DNA of 64,000 nt, from assembly GCF_007565055.1 (NCBI RefSeq), contig NC_044556.1:137925808-137989807 (forward strand), given 5' to 3'. Made by a program: the position numbers and the translations under genes. The stretch is from Rhinopithecus roxellana (Eukaryota; Chordata; Mammalia; Primates; Cercopithecidae). Below are positions 1 to 10,752 of this stretch, in pieces. The notes below the pieces were generated by a model. That model had not been told where the DNA came from. It searched no databases and was given only the letters and a program-made list of their open reading frames with translations. Within the stretch, counting starts at the first letter, position 1; each line of letters starts with the position of its first letter.

Positions 1-845
1 GTATCACCAGCGGAGGCTGCAGAATAGCAAATATTGCAGAACAGCAAATATGGCTGCCTGATCCTTCCTCTGGAAGCTTTGTCTCCGAGGGGCACCTGGC
101 TGTATGAGGTGTCAGTTGGCCCCTACTAGGAGGTGTCTCCCAGTTAGGGTACATGGGGGTTAGTGACCCACTTGAGGGGGCAGTCTGTTTGTTCTCAGAG
201 CTCAAACACTGTGCTGGGAGAACCACTGCTCTCTTTAGTGCTGTCAGACATGGACGTTTTAAGTCTGCAGAAGTTTCTGCTGCCTTTTGTTCAGCTATGC
301 CCTCTCCCCAGAGGTGGAGTCAATGAGGCAGGCAGGCCTCGTTGAACTGTGGTGGGCTCCACCGATTTCGAGCTTCCTGGCCACTTTGTTTACCTACTCA
401 AGCCTCAGTGATATCGGACACCCCTCCCCCAGCCAGATTTGCTGCCTCCCAGTTCAATCTTGGACTAGCAGTGAGCAAGGCACTGTGAGCGTGGGACCCG
501 CTGAGCCAGGCACAGGATATAATCTCCTGGTGTGTCATATGCTAAGACCTTTGGAAAAGCATGGTGTTTAGGTGGCAGTGTCCCAATTTTCCCAGTACAC
601 TCTGTCATGGCTTCCCTTATCTAGGAAAGGGAAGTCCTCCAACCCCTTGCACTTCCTGGGTGAGGCGATCCCTCGGCCTGCTTTGGCTCACCCTCTGTGG
701 GCTGCACTCACTTTCCAACCAGTCCCAGTGAGATGAAGTAAGTACCTCAGTTGGAAATGCAGAAATCACCTGTCTTCTGCATCAGTCACACTGGGAGATG
801 CATACTGGAGCTGTTCCTATTTGGCCATCTTGGAATGGAATCTAT
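1..845 (-). mobile_element. L1 5'UTR (L1P-type), antisense, cut by window edge
   Basis: Read on the minus strand this is the internal-promoter 5'UTR of a primate L1. Its 5' end lies near 845: 'ggccatcttgg' at 823-833 is the complement of the conserved start of the element. Other recognisable blocks are the tract at 299-320 (complement of the 'ccacctctggggg' region) and 'tttgtttacctactcaagcc' at 385-404. The element continues leftwards, so ORF1, ORF2 and the 3' end would lie outside the window. Many substitutions against the human-specific consensus place it among older L1PA/L1PB copies. In such elements the 5'UTR also holds an antisense promoter that fires outward, here toward increasing coordinates. 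Plus-strand open frames at 163-345 and 287-571 overlap this antisense region; they are short and I do not call them genes. Confidence 0.85.
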
Positions 846-1850
846 GAAGGGTTTTTATTGTTGCTTATATAGCAGTTTCTTCAGGTCACAGCATCCCTTT
901 TTTGTTTTCAATTACTATAAACCTTTAGAGCCCTTCATTTTTCTCCCACTAATGCAATTATTTTCTTTGCTGAAAAAGAATGTGCCATTTACTGTCACCT
1001 TTTAAAAAAATGACATCTTTAAAATTGCTTCTTTTTGTTTTTATTGAATACACATGTCTTCTTGGAAAAAGGAAAATGTGTCATAACTGCACTGCCTTAA
1101 TTGTACTCTCTATGTGTATATATGTATGTGTGTGAGAAAGAGAGAGAGAGGAACAGAGAGAGAGTGCTAGTGAGAGTGAGCACAGTGCATTGGATTTAAG
1201 ATGTTCTAATCATTTAGTTCACATAACCCATATGAAAAATGAAAACTGTTCATTTTTCTCTGCATTCCTCTATTATTCATCAGGTGCAGCACCTTGAACC
1301 AATTTCAAGAAACAGTTTGTCACTATGTATAATTGCTATGCAGCATATTAGAATCAAACAATTCATTATGTTGGCTTATAGAAACAAAAAAAAATAGTCA
1401 AAGATTTTCTTTCATTTTAACCTTTGTAAGAAAATCAGTTTTCTCACTTCATTCAAGCTGGAGATTAATTGCCTCTCACTGGAAACAAAGGAGGACATAA
1501 ATACCTGTCCTTGTCCTATTGTCTTTTGACCACTCATTCCACTAGGGCTGGACAGTGTTATTCATTTAGGGGTCAGGCTTGGACATTAAGAAATCCTCCA
1601 CATCAATTTTTTTCCTCATTTATTTTTACATCAGTTTTAAAATGCACTTTTAATATATAGAGTCCGTATAACACTCCAGCATTGACGGAATAGTTTCTAT
1701 GGACTTAAGCCAACATTTTGTTTAATTATAATCTAATTATAAACACAGTTTTGGGATCATTATGAAAAGTATACTATATAAGTATAATGTAAGGAAATAA
1801 AAATCACCTGTAATTCCACATTAAGTACTGATGAAAGAAGTGGTGGGCTG
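846..1850. other. no recognised gene; short TG/GA-rich simple tract
   Basis: AT-rich sequence flanking the L1 start. The only structured piece is about 1108-1185, where TATG/TGTG units grade into AGAG units. No repeat family or coding signature was recognised in the rest. Confidence 0.5.
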
Positions 1851-2215
1851 GAGTGGTCTCATGAGGTGCCCAGTGCCTGCTGTAAGCAGTGAGGTTCAGC
1901 TCCTAGTGAAGGCAAAAATAAGCCACTAAAGCTGAAGACACAGACTAAGTCTAGACTGCTGAGAGCCAGAGAAGAGTTTGTGGAGGCAAGACTGACAGAG
2001 ACTGGAGTGAGAGGTGGTGCTGACTGGGCACTGGCAGGCCTTAGCTCTGCCCTCCAGGTATTCTGCAGAGTTCCTCTGCATGGCCCTCCCCAAGGCCAGG
2101 GCCTGTGATCTTTGGCATTTGCATCATCAGCTACTTCTGCAGAGTGCCAGTGAATCACAAGTTTGTGAGTGGAAGTTGAGCTGGGGGAAATGGGTCCTGC
2201 CATAAGTGGAAAAAT
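1850..2215. other. GC-richer unassigned patch
   Basis: This stretch is clearly richer in G and C than its surroundings and is open on the minus strand (1859-2257, 132 codons). The conceptual protein is low in aromatic residues and resembles no family I know. There is no upstream polypyrimidine/AG plus downstream GT pattern that would single it out as an exon. It may be unique sequence or a decayed repeat. Confidence 0.3.
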
Positions 2216-2379
2216 AGGTGTTAATTCCACCTTTAGTCTTATGATTCTTTCTTGCAATTTTGTATTGTAACCTTTTTTTCACTTATAATTTTTCATGCTT
2301 ATGAGTAGTTATATTTTGTAATGGACTAATATAATAATATAAATTTAAATAAAATGATATGATGTGTTAGCTTAATGTT

Positions 2380-2835
2380 ATATTCAGGGATATTTGACTT
2401 GTTTCTAATTTTTGATATAGAAAATACTGAGATCAATACTTTAGACACAGACATTTATCTGAATTGCTGGTTATTAAATTAAGATAGATGACTAGAAGTT
2501 AAATTACTAATGCTTTTAGATTTATTGATACATATTGCCAAATTTATACTCCCATTCTTTAGGTATTGAATAACCTGACCTACTGTACACTAAGTATATT
2601 ATCATTTGACAATAGTTTCTAATTGATAAATGAAAATAAGTTCTTACTGTTGCACTAATCTGCCTTAATTTATCAGTAAGGTTAAACATTTTTATGTATT
2701 CAACAACTATTTTTAATATTTCTATACATTTTCTGTTTATGGAATATTGCTATTTTTCACATGGAAGTTTTAATGTTTCACTTGTTGGTTGAAAAGTCTC
2801 TCCATATTAAAAATATTCATAATTTATTTTATTGT
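2380..2835 (-). mobile_element. old L1M 3'-part fragment
   Basis: The plus strand resembles the antisense of an L1M 3' region, with blocks such as 'tttattgatacatattgcca' (2521-2540), 'tttatactcccattcttt' and 'aggttaaacatttttatgta' in the expected order. Divergence is high and both edges are uncertain. Confidence 0.5.
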
Positions 2836-3330
2836 CGCAATAAATATTAGAGATTCAAATTCTTGTTTTTTTTATTTAGTTTTTGATGATTCTTAATATG
2901 AAAATGCTTTGTATTTTATACCTGGAAATCAATTAACTTTTTGGTCACTTTTCTTATTGCTTTATAGATTACAACAGACATATCTTCTAGTTCCATTTTA
3001 TTTACATTAAACTCTTTAATCAACCTCTAATTGATTTTGTTATGTTTAATTTTCCATCACAAATGATTAATTTTCCTTACATTATGTAATAATTGCAGTA
3101 GTAATAACAAAAGTTGTAGCAATAGTAGTAGTTAGTTCATATTTTGTATATACAAAACATGGTGTTTGGTGAATTACTTGTGTTACTTCAATGAATCTAA
3201 TAATCCAATTGGAAGTTTATCTTTACTCTTTTACAAATGAGCAAATTTTGTTTGCAGTATTTAGAAACATACTATAAGCAGTAAGAATCAAGCCTCAAAT
3301 TCTAATACGTTTCATTCTCCTAATGGCACT
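2836..3330. other. AT-rich, nothing recognised
   Basis: Very AT-rich DNA with 'agtagtaataacaaaagt' type low-complexity near 3100-3135. It may contain more decayed L1, but I cannot support a boundary. Confidence 0.4.
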
Positions 3331-3693
3331 TGTATTTAGTCCATTTTCAGGCTGCTGATAAAGACATACTTGAGAGTGAGAAATTTACTAAGGAGAGAGG
3401 TTTAATTGGATGTACAGTTCCATGTAGCTGGGGAAGCCTCTCAATCATGGGGGAAGGAAAGGAAGAGCAAGTCATTCATCTTACATGGATGGTGGCAGGC
3501 AAAATATGAGAGAGTTTGTACAGGGGAACACCTCTTTTTAAAATCATCAGATCTCATGAGAGCTTTTTCACTATTATGGGAACAGCATGGGAAGGACCTG
3601 CCCCTATGATTCAGTTACCTCCCACCAGGTTTCTCCCACAACATGTGAAAATTCAAGATGAGATTTGGGTGGGGACACAGCCAAACCATATCA
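3331..3693 (-). repeat. 3' LTR of MaLR provirus (THE1/MST type)
   Basis: On the minus strand the LTR begins 'tgatatggtttggctgtg' (complement of 3676-3693) and ends with the complement of 'tgtatttagtcc' at 3331. It has the typical MaLR LTR size of about 360 bp. It pairs with the LTR at 5245-5604 in the same orientation. The two copies show many mismatches and small indels, so the insertion is old. The left flank 'gcact' (3326-3330) nearly matches the right flank 'acact' (5605-5609), which is a 5-bp target duplication with one change. Confidence 0.9.
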
Positions 3694-5244
3694 TTTTGCC
3701 CATGGCCCCTCCCAAATCCCATGTCCTCACATTTCAAAACCAATCATACCTTCCCAACAGCCTCCCAAAGTCTTAACTCATTTCAGCATTAACTCAGAAG
3801 AACAGACTCCAAAGTCTCATCTGAGACAAGGCAAGTCCCTTCCGTCTATGAGCCTGTAAAATCAAAAGCAAGCTAGTTATTTCTTAGATACAGTGGGGGA
3901 ACAGACATTGGGTAAATACAGCCATTCCAAATGGGAGATACTGACCAAAGCAAAGAGACTACAGGGCCCATCCAAACCAAAATTCAGCAGGGCAGTCAAA
4001 TCTTAAAGCTCCAAAATGATCTCCTTTGACTCCATGTTTCACATCCAGGTCATGCTGATGTAAGAGGGGGGTTCCCATGGTCTTGGGTAGCTCCACCCCT
4101 GTGACTTTGTAGGCTACAGCCTCCCACCTGGCTGCTTTCACTGGCTGGTGTTGAGTGTCTGTGGCTTTTCCAGGTGCATGGTGCAAGCTGTCGCTAGATC
4201 TACCATTCTGGGGTCTGGACAACTGTGGCCCCCTTCTCACAGCTCCACTAGGCGGTGCCCCAGTAGGGATTCTGTGTGTGAGCTCTGACCCACATTTCCC
4301 TTCCGCACTGCCCTAGCAGAGGTTCTCCATCAGAGCCCCATCCCTGCAGTCAGTTTCTGCCTGGGCATCCAGATGTTTCCATATAACTTCTGAAATCAAG
4401 GTGGAGGTTCCCAAACCTCAATTCTTGACCTCTGTATGTCCATAGGCTCAATACCATGTGGAAGATGCCAAGGCTTGGGGCTTTCACTATCTGAAGCCAC
4501 GGTCTGAGCTGTATATTGGCATTTTTCAGCCATGGTTAGAGTGGCTTGGATGCAGGGCACCAAGTCCCTAAGCTGCTCACAGCTCAGGGATCCTAGGCCC
4601 TGCCCACAAAACTACTTTTTCCTCCTAGGCCTCCTAGCCTGTGATAGGAGGGGCTGCCATGAAGACCTCTGACATGCCCTGGAGATATTTTCATGATTGT
4701 CTTAGGGATTATCATTTAGCTCCTCATTACTTATGCAAATTTCTGCAGCCAGATTGAATTTCTCCTCAGAAAACAGGATTTTCTTTTCTATCACATTGTC
4801 AGGCTGCAATTTTTAAAAACTTTTATCCTCTGTTTCCTTTTTAAAACTGAATGCTTTTAATAGCACCCAAGTCACAACTTGAATGCTCTGCTGCTTAGAA
4901 ATTTCTTCCACCGGATATTCTAAATCATCTCTCTTAAGTTCGAAGTTCCACAAATCTCTAGGCTAGTGGCAAAACGCTACCAGGCTTTTTGCTAAATCAT
5001 AATAATAATCATATTTTTGCTTTAGTTTCCAACATGCTCCTCAATTACATCTGAGACCACCTCAGCCTGGATTATATTATCCATTTCTCTATCAGAATTT
5101 TGGGCAAAGCCATTCAACAAATCTCCAGGGAGATGAAAACTTTCCCACATTTTCCTGTCTTCTTCTGAGCCCTCCAACCCCTGCCTCTTACCTTCCACAT
5201 TTTTGAGTATCTATGGCAGTGCCCCGCTCCCAGTACCAATTTAC
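3694..5244 (-). mobile_element. MaLR internal region (THE1-int/MST-int)
   Basis: About 1.55 kb between two like-oriented LTRs, close to the usual length of a THE1/MST internal region. Next to the 5' LTR (right side) the minus strand reads 'ttggtactgggagcgg', the usual post-LTR sequence of this family. These elements descend from ERVL-like retroviruses; their internal region is gag-related and non-functional in living copies. The reading frames here are broken: the longest minus frame is 3959-4240 with 93 codons. No pol is present, as is normal for MaLR. Confidence 0.88.
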
Positions 5245-5604
5245 TGTATTAGTTCGTTTTCATACTGCTGATAAAAACATACCCAAGACTGAGCAATTTA
5301 CAAAAGAAAGAAGTTTAATTGGACATATAATTCCACGTGGCTGGGGAAGCCTCACAGTCATGGCGGAAGGCAAGGAGGAGCAAGTCACATCTTACATGGA
5401 TGGCAGCAGACAAGAAATGATCAAGTTTGTGCAGGGGAGTTCCTCTTTTTAAAACCATCAGGTCTCCTGAGACTTATTCACTATCATGAGAACAACATGG
5501 GAAAGACTTGGCCCCCATGATTCAGTTACCTCCTAGCAGGTCCCCCCCACAACACATAGGGATTCAAGATAAGATTTGGGTGGGGACACAGCCAAACCAT
5601 ATCA
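5245..5604 (-). repeat. 5' LTR of MaLR provirus (THE1/MST type)
   Basis: Mate of the LTR at 3331-3693. It starts on the minus strand at 5604 with 'tgatatggtttggctgtg' and ends at 5245 with the complement of 'tgtattagttcg'. The provirus is therefore complete at 3331-5604 (about 2.27 kb), bounded by the near-identical pentamers at 3326-3330 and 5605-5609. Confidence 0.9.
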
Positions 5605-6545
5605 ACACTCTTTTATATACTCATCTTCATCAAAGTTAAATACATATATTCATTTCTTTACTACCCATTCTCTTATTTATTCTCATCTTCTTGTTTAACT
5701 TTCATTGAGCATATCATGGCTTTATTATTATTAGGTTTTAAAATGCTTTAAGCAGTACAAGGCCAAATCTCTTGGTATTCTACGTAAACAAAATTGTCTT
5801 TTTTGACCAAATCCCCAGAGTTAAATGGGGTTCAAAGTTAATAGTGATACTCCCTCAACAATCAGTCTACTCTCACTATTTGGAGTAATGGTAACATAGT
5901 CTTAATTTTTGACAGTATTTTTAAAAGACATATATTTTAGGAAGATAGAGATCAGCTGAATTTATATCTTTGGGAAGTAGAAATAAGCTTAAAAATATGA
6001 GATATTTGAACATACTCACATACACATATCAGTGAATAAATACTTGTTAACTGATGCATGAATATTTTTAGAACATAAGCACCTCAAATTAGTATCAGTC
6101 AAACAACTAGCATGTGGCATATATACAGATGGATCACAGCAGCCTATCACCAGCTGTGTATGTCAGACACTTAAGTCTGACACTTGTGAGACAGATGGTG
6201 AAAAAGGCTATTATAAATACCTCTTCTGGATTTTTAAGCTTTCATAATACTGTCTATTTTGTCAGTGCAACAATTGGCATATCTTGCTTGTCATTCATGT
6301 TGACTCTTACATACATATGGATATAATAACATATCCGTGTGTAATATATAGATAGATAGGCAGATAGATAGATCTTGTACATAATCCTACCTTAATTTTA
6401 TGGTCACTCTTCATGGTAGTTTAAAAATTTATTTAAAATGATAACGATCTCAGCAATTTAAATCTATTTTGACAACCTCACTATCAACACAGGTAAGCTG
6501 TGCAATACTGAGCAACTGATGGATTCTACTCTGCCTCTGAAACGA
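5605..6545. other. no gene seen; GATA-type microsatellite
   Basis: Unique-looking AT-rich DNA. A short tetranucleotide run of 'gata' units, with one 'ggca' interruption, lies at about 6347-6373. No repeat family or exon was recognised elsewhere. Confidence 0.5.
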
Positions 6546-6549
6546 GAGA

Positions 6550-6735
6550 TAGAAGTATTATGGTGTATTGAAAGAGCATGAGTTGCGTGTCAGAAAAACT
6601 GAAAATTTATATCACAGTTCTGTCACTGCCTAGCTATGGGAATATAAGCAAATTGTTTAAACTTTCAACACCTCAGCTTCTTTATGAATTCAAAATAAAA
6701 AATACTACCTATTTTGTACTATGATGACCATGAGA
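6550..6735 (+). repeat. MIR SINE
   Basis: The block order follows MIR: a head near 'gtgtattgaaagagcatgag', then 'tctgtcactgcctagctat', then 'aatataagcaaattgttt', and a decayed 'cctcagcttctttatgaatt' segment. It is an ancient tRNA-derived SINE with heavy divergence. Confidence 0.65.
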
Positions 6736-6869
6736 GTACTGATTGGTTAAATTAACTTAAATTTTACTTGAGGCTTCCTTTGTATTCTGAGTTCCTACAT
6801 GATAAACTGCAACTTAACTTAGTATGTAAATAAACTAAAATCAAACTTAGGAGTAAAGCAAACAGCCAC

Positions 6870-7235
6870 GTTTCAGCCAATTACAAGTAGCCAACTCATC
6901 ATACCATGCCCAAATAAGAAAAATGCCTCATTATACCATGTCCAAAAAAGGCTAACACTATGTTTTGCACACATAAAATATGAACTCACCTCCACTACTA
7001 ATACTCTGTTTTTATTACTACTGCAACTGTTACATAATATAAGGAAAATTAATAAACTCCAATCACGTGACTTTCTACTTTGCTTCTGTGTCTTCCTTAT
7101 ATGAGCTCAGTACTCACACTGCTGCCCGGAGCTCTCTGAAATGCTCCTGGTTCTGTATGTTACCCAATTCATGAATTATTCTTTGCTCAAATGAACTTCT
7201 GAATGTAATTTGTCTAAAGTCTTCTGCTTAACAAA
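6870..7235 (+). repeat. probable solo LTR (ERV1-like)
   Basis: A CAAT-like region ('cagccaattacaag' near 6873), a TATA-like segment ('cttatatgagctcag', about 7096), and a 3' part ending 'tgaattattctttgctcaaa' then 'aatttgtctaaagtcttctg' resemble the U3-R-U5 layout and U5 end of class I ERV LTRs. No paired LTR was found. Boundaries and subfamily are unsure. Confidence 0.42.
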
Positions 7236-7274
7236 TTATACTACTAATAATGGTGATAATAATAAAATAGGTAA

Positions 7275-7465
7275 CATTATATATATGAGTTATGCCAGTA
7301 CTATGCTGACTGCTAGATTCTATGATATGTGCTTAAAATATACCATCACTCTTAATATTCTAAATACTTCTTTGAGGTGAATATTTTTAATATCTTTATT
7401 TTACAAATGATAACATTGCATTTCATAGTATCTTAAGATCGTGTTTAAGATAACATAGGTATTTA
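7275..7465 (-). repeat. MIR SINE
   Basis: Antisense MIR features in order: a decayed 'tttgaggtgaatattttta' tract, 'tctttattttacaaatgata' (complement of the 'catctgtaaaatgg' box), and the region that should correspond to 'gtgaccttgggcaag'. Strongly diverged. Confidence 0.55.
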
Positions 7466-7785
7466 TCTGCTCTGAAGAAGAGAAAGCTAAATCCATCAAC
7501 TTTCCAGAGATTCTTTATTTTTTTGCCACATACTCCAAGGACGCAAACTGATTTATTGTTGTTCAGTAGCTGCCACAATTTCTTATATATTTTGACATTT
7601 TTTCTTCCCTTAACATGTGATCTAGAATTTCCACCCACCACCAGAACCGAAGGTATACCTGACTGTCCAAAACAGCAAGTAAAACTATGTTTGTCATTGG
7701 AGAAATTTAATTATATTTCTTTATGGGAAATATAAGTTCAAAAATAAATAATAGAGTAGCATGTTTTATAATTTTTTAAGTCTTA
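7466..7785. other. nothing recognised
   Basis: AT-rich spacer between a MIR and an L1. Open frames on both strands here (7423-7641 minus, 7523-7735 plus) overlap each other and have no family resemblance. Confidence 0.4.
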
Positions 7786-8046
7786 GGTAAGCCTTTCCAG
7801 TACCTTATACAAGTCCTCTATCAGATATTGCTTTTGTTTTTGTTTCCGTGTGATGTCTTTTTCTGGTTTTGTTATCAAGGTGCTGCCAGCCCCATAAAAT
7901 GAATTTGAAAACATTTTCTCCTCTTTAATTTTTGGAAGAGTATATGAAGAGATCATATTAATTCTTCTCTGAATGTTTAGTAGAATTCACCAGTGAAACC
8001 ATCTGGTCCTGGGCTTTTCTTTGTTGGGAGGTTTTTGATTATTCAA
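7786..8046 (-). mobile_element. L1 ORF2 segment, inverted 5' part of the 7.8-11.3 kb L1
   Basis: The plus strand reads the antisense of the L1 ORF2 reverse-transcriptase region, for example 'catctggtcctgggcttttc' (8000-8019) followed by 'tttgttgggaggtttttga'. Immediately to the right the same family continues on the plus strand. The inverted piece comes from ORF2 positions upstream of the plus-strand piece, with a gap between them, as expected from twin priming during L1 insertion. Confidence 0.85.
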
Positions 8047-9341
8047 TATGAAAAGGGCTACGGCTAATTAATGGGAAAAACCTAAAAGCTTTGCCTCTAA
8101 GATTCAGTGCTAGGATGCCTGCTCTCTACACTTCTTTACAGCATAGTACTGAAAATTCTAGCCAGAGCAATTAGACAAGAAAAAGAAGATATGAAAATTA
8201 GAAAAGAAGTACAATTACCTCTGTTTGCAGATCATATAATGAAGTACTTAGAAAAACCTAAAGTCTCAGTGGAAAGACTCTTAGAACTAATAAATGAATC
8301 CATAAGTTTTCAGGATACAAAATTAACATACAAAAGTTAGTCATTTGTGTCACAGTGAACTATTTTTACAGAAAATTAATAAAACAATCCCATTTACAAT
8401 AGCAGCACAAAGAATAAAATACTTAGAAATAATTAAGAAGGTGGAAGACTTGTACACTGAAAACAAGTCCTCAGTGAACTGTAAAACACTGATGAAGAAA
8501 ATTAAAGAAAACAGAGATAAATAGAAAGATAGTCTGTATTCTGTGTTCATGGATTTGAAGAATTAATATTCTTAAAATGTTCATACTATCCAAAGCTATC
8601 TACAGACTCAATGCAATTTCTATCAAAACCTCAACGGCATTTTCCCAGAAATAGAAAAAAAAAAAAAAACCCAAATTCATATGGAACCCCTAAAATTCCC
8701 AAATAGCCAAAGCATTTCTGAGAAAGAAGAACAAAGTTGGGGACATTGCATTTCCTGATTTCAAAATATATAACAAAGCTACAATAATTAAGAAAGTATA
8801 GTATTGGCATAAAAAGAGAAATGTAGAACAATGGAAAAGAATAGAGAGCTCAGAAATAAATTCATACATCTACAGTTAACTGATCTTTGGCAGGATGCCA
8901 AGAGCATGTAATGGGGACACACTAGTCTCTTTAATGGTGTTGCCAAAACTGGATATCCATAGGCAGAAGAGTGAAATTGAAACTTGAACTCACACCATAT
9001 ACAAAAGTCATCTCAAAATGGATCACGAACAAACATAAGACCTGAAATCAGTAAAACTATTAGAAGAAAACATAGCTAAAACATTTTTACTTCTGGGCAA
9101 TGATTTTCAGATATGATACCAAGAGCATGGGCAATTAAAGCAAAAATAGATGAGACTATGGTAAACTAAAGAGCTTCTTCACAGCAACAGAAGCAATCAA
9201 CGGAGTAAAAATACAACCTACATAACGGGAGAAAATATTTGCAAACCATATATCTGATAGGGAGTTAATATCCAAAATATATAACGGTCTCATACAAATC
9301 AACTGCTAAATAAATAACATTTTAAAAAAACAGGCAGAAGA

Positions 9342-9619
9342 GGTTGGTTGGGGTGGCTCACTCCTATAATCCTAGCACTTTGGGAGCCCAAGGCAGGTGG
9401 ATTGCTTGAACCAAGGATTTCAAGACCAGCTTGGGCAATATGGCAAAACTTTATCTCTACAAAAATTTTAAAAATTAGCTGGGCATGGTGGTGTATGCCT
9501 GTAGTCCCAGCTACTGGGGAGGCTGAGGTAGGATGATCACTTGTGCTTGCGAGATCAAGGCTGCAGTGAACCGTGCTCCAGCCTGGGTGATGGAGTGAGA
9601 CCCTATTTCCAAAAAAAAA
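9342..9619 (+). mobile_element. AluJ-like SINE
   Basis: Dimeric Alu starting 'ggttggttggggtggctcac'. It carries old-type positions ('caagaccagcttgggcaata', 'gatcacttgtgcttgcgaga') and a short terminal A run (about 9610-9619). Many CpG sites have decayed. It is inserted in the L1 body, so it post-dates that L1. Confidence 0.9.
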
Positions 9620-9720
9620 GTATAAACATTTCTCAAAAGAATAAATAAAAAATGGCCAATAGATACATGAAAATGTTCTTATCTTCACCATCAGGAAAGT
9701 GCAAATTAAAACCACAATAG

Positions 9721-9983
9721 GTTTATTTTTAGCTTTTTGAGGAACCGTCATACTATTTTTTGTAAAGGCTAAAACAATTTACATTCCTCCCCAAAGTGTA
9801 TAAGGGTTCCCATGCACAAAACCTCACACTTGTTAGAATGGCTATTATCAAAAATGGTAAAAGATAAGAAGTTATGCTGAAGATTTAGAGAAAATGGAAT
9901 CCTTTTACACTGTTGGTAGAAATGTAAATTGTTACAGCCTTCACAAAAACAGTATAGAGATGCCTCAAAAAATTAAAAACGAA
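9721..9983. repeat. inverted repeat (foldback) inside the L1
   Basis: The segment 9721-9817 is the reverse complement of the L1's own downstream segment 9893-9983, imperfectly. The perfect core is 13 nt: 'aacaatttacatt' at 9773-9785 against 'aatgtaaattgtt' at 9921-9933. Arms are about 90 bp with a spacer of about 75 bp. A normal L1 has no inverted copy here, so the left arm is an extra inverted piece of L1. Confidence 0.75.
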
Positions 9984-10143
9984 ATTATTGTGGTCTGTAA
10001 ATACCACTTGTGGGTATATATCTAATGGAAATGGAGTAATTATCTTGAAGACATGTATGCACTCCTGTGTTAACTTCAGCATTACTCGCAATAGCTAATA
10101 TATGGAAATAACCTATATATCTGTTACTGGATGAAAGTATAAG

Positions 10144-10195
10144 GAAATTATATATGTATATAATTACATATATATGTGTGTGTGTATATATAATA
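10144..10195. repeat. TA/TG microsatellite
   Basis: Alternating TATA/TGTG tract within the L1 3' region, directly left of the LTR. A CA-type tract (10753-10785) lies directly right of the LTR, so the LTR appears to split one dinucleotide-rich target. Confidence 0.7.
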
Positions 10196-10752
10196 TGATG
10201 GGTAATATTGAGTGTACATTTGATTTAATTGAAATATGCAAATTATTGTTCCTGGGTGTGTCTGTGAGGGTGTTGGCAAAGGAGATTAACATTTGAGTCA
10301 GTGAACTGGGAGAGGCAGACCCACCCTCAATCTGGGTGAGAGCCATCTAATCAGCCGCCAGTGCAACTAGAATAAAGCAGACAGGAGAAGATGGAGGAGC
10401 AGACTTGCTGAGTCTTCCCACCTCCATCTTTCTCCCCTGCTGGATGCTTCTTGCCTTCGAACATCAGATTACAAGTTCTTCAGCTTTTGGACTCTTGGGC
10501 TTACAACAGTGGTTTGCCAGGGGCTCTCAGGCCTTTGTCCACAGACTGAAAGCTGAACTGTCAGCTTCCCTACTTTTGAGGTTTGGGGACTCAGGCTAAT
10601 CCACCACTGGCTTCCTGGCTCCTCAGCTTGCAGATGGCCTATTGTGAGACTTTACCTTATGATTGTGTGAGTCAATTCTCCTTAATAAACTTCCTCTCAT
10701 ATATACATATATCCCATTAGTTCTGTCCTTCTAGTGAACCCTGACTAATACT
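10196..10752 (+). repeat. solo LTR, ERVL/MLT2-like
   Basis: Begins 'tgatgggtaatattgagtg' and ends '...gaaccctgactaatac'. It contains 'ctgggtgtgtctgtgagggt' (10253-10272) and a polyadenylation-like 'aataaa' at about 10684 near the 3' side, which sets the plus orientation. Two further copies of the family lie at 22895-23533 (plus) and 31117-32014 (minus). The exact family name is from memory. The 64-codon frame at 10405-10599 is a chance frame within the LTR. Confidence 0.7.

Noticed and set aside
287..571. 94-codon plus-strand frame
   Set aside because: It lies antisense in an L1 5'UTR and has no family resemblance or independent start context; treated as part of the L1.
751..1005. 84-codon plus frame across the L1 5' end
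   Set aside because: It runs from L1 into unrelated AT-rich flank, as expected by chance.
1859..2257. 132-codon minus frame
   Set aside because: Longest frame outside repeats in the first 9 kb, but without splice-site context, domain or codon signature.
9299..9751. 150-codon minus frame
   Set aside because: Antisense Alu plus L1; antisense Alus commonly stay open and encode nothing.
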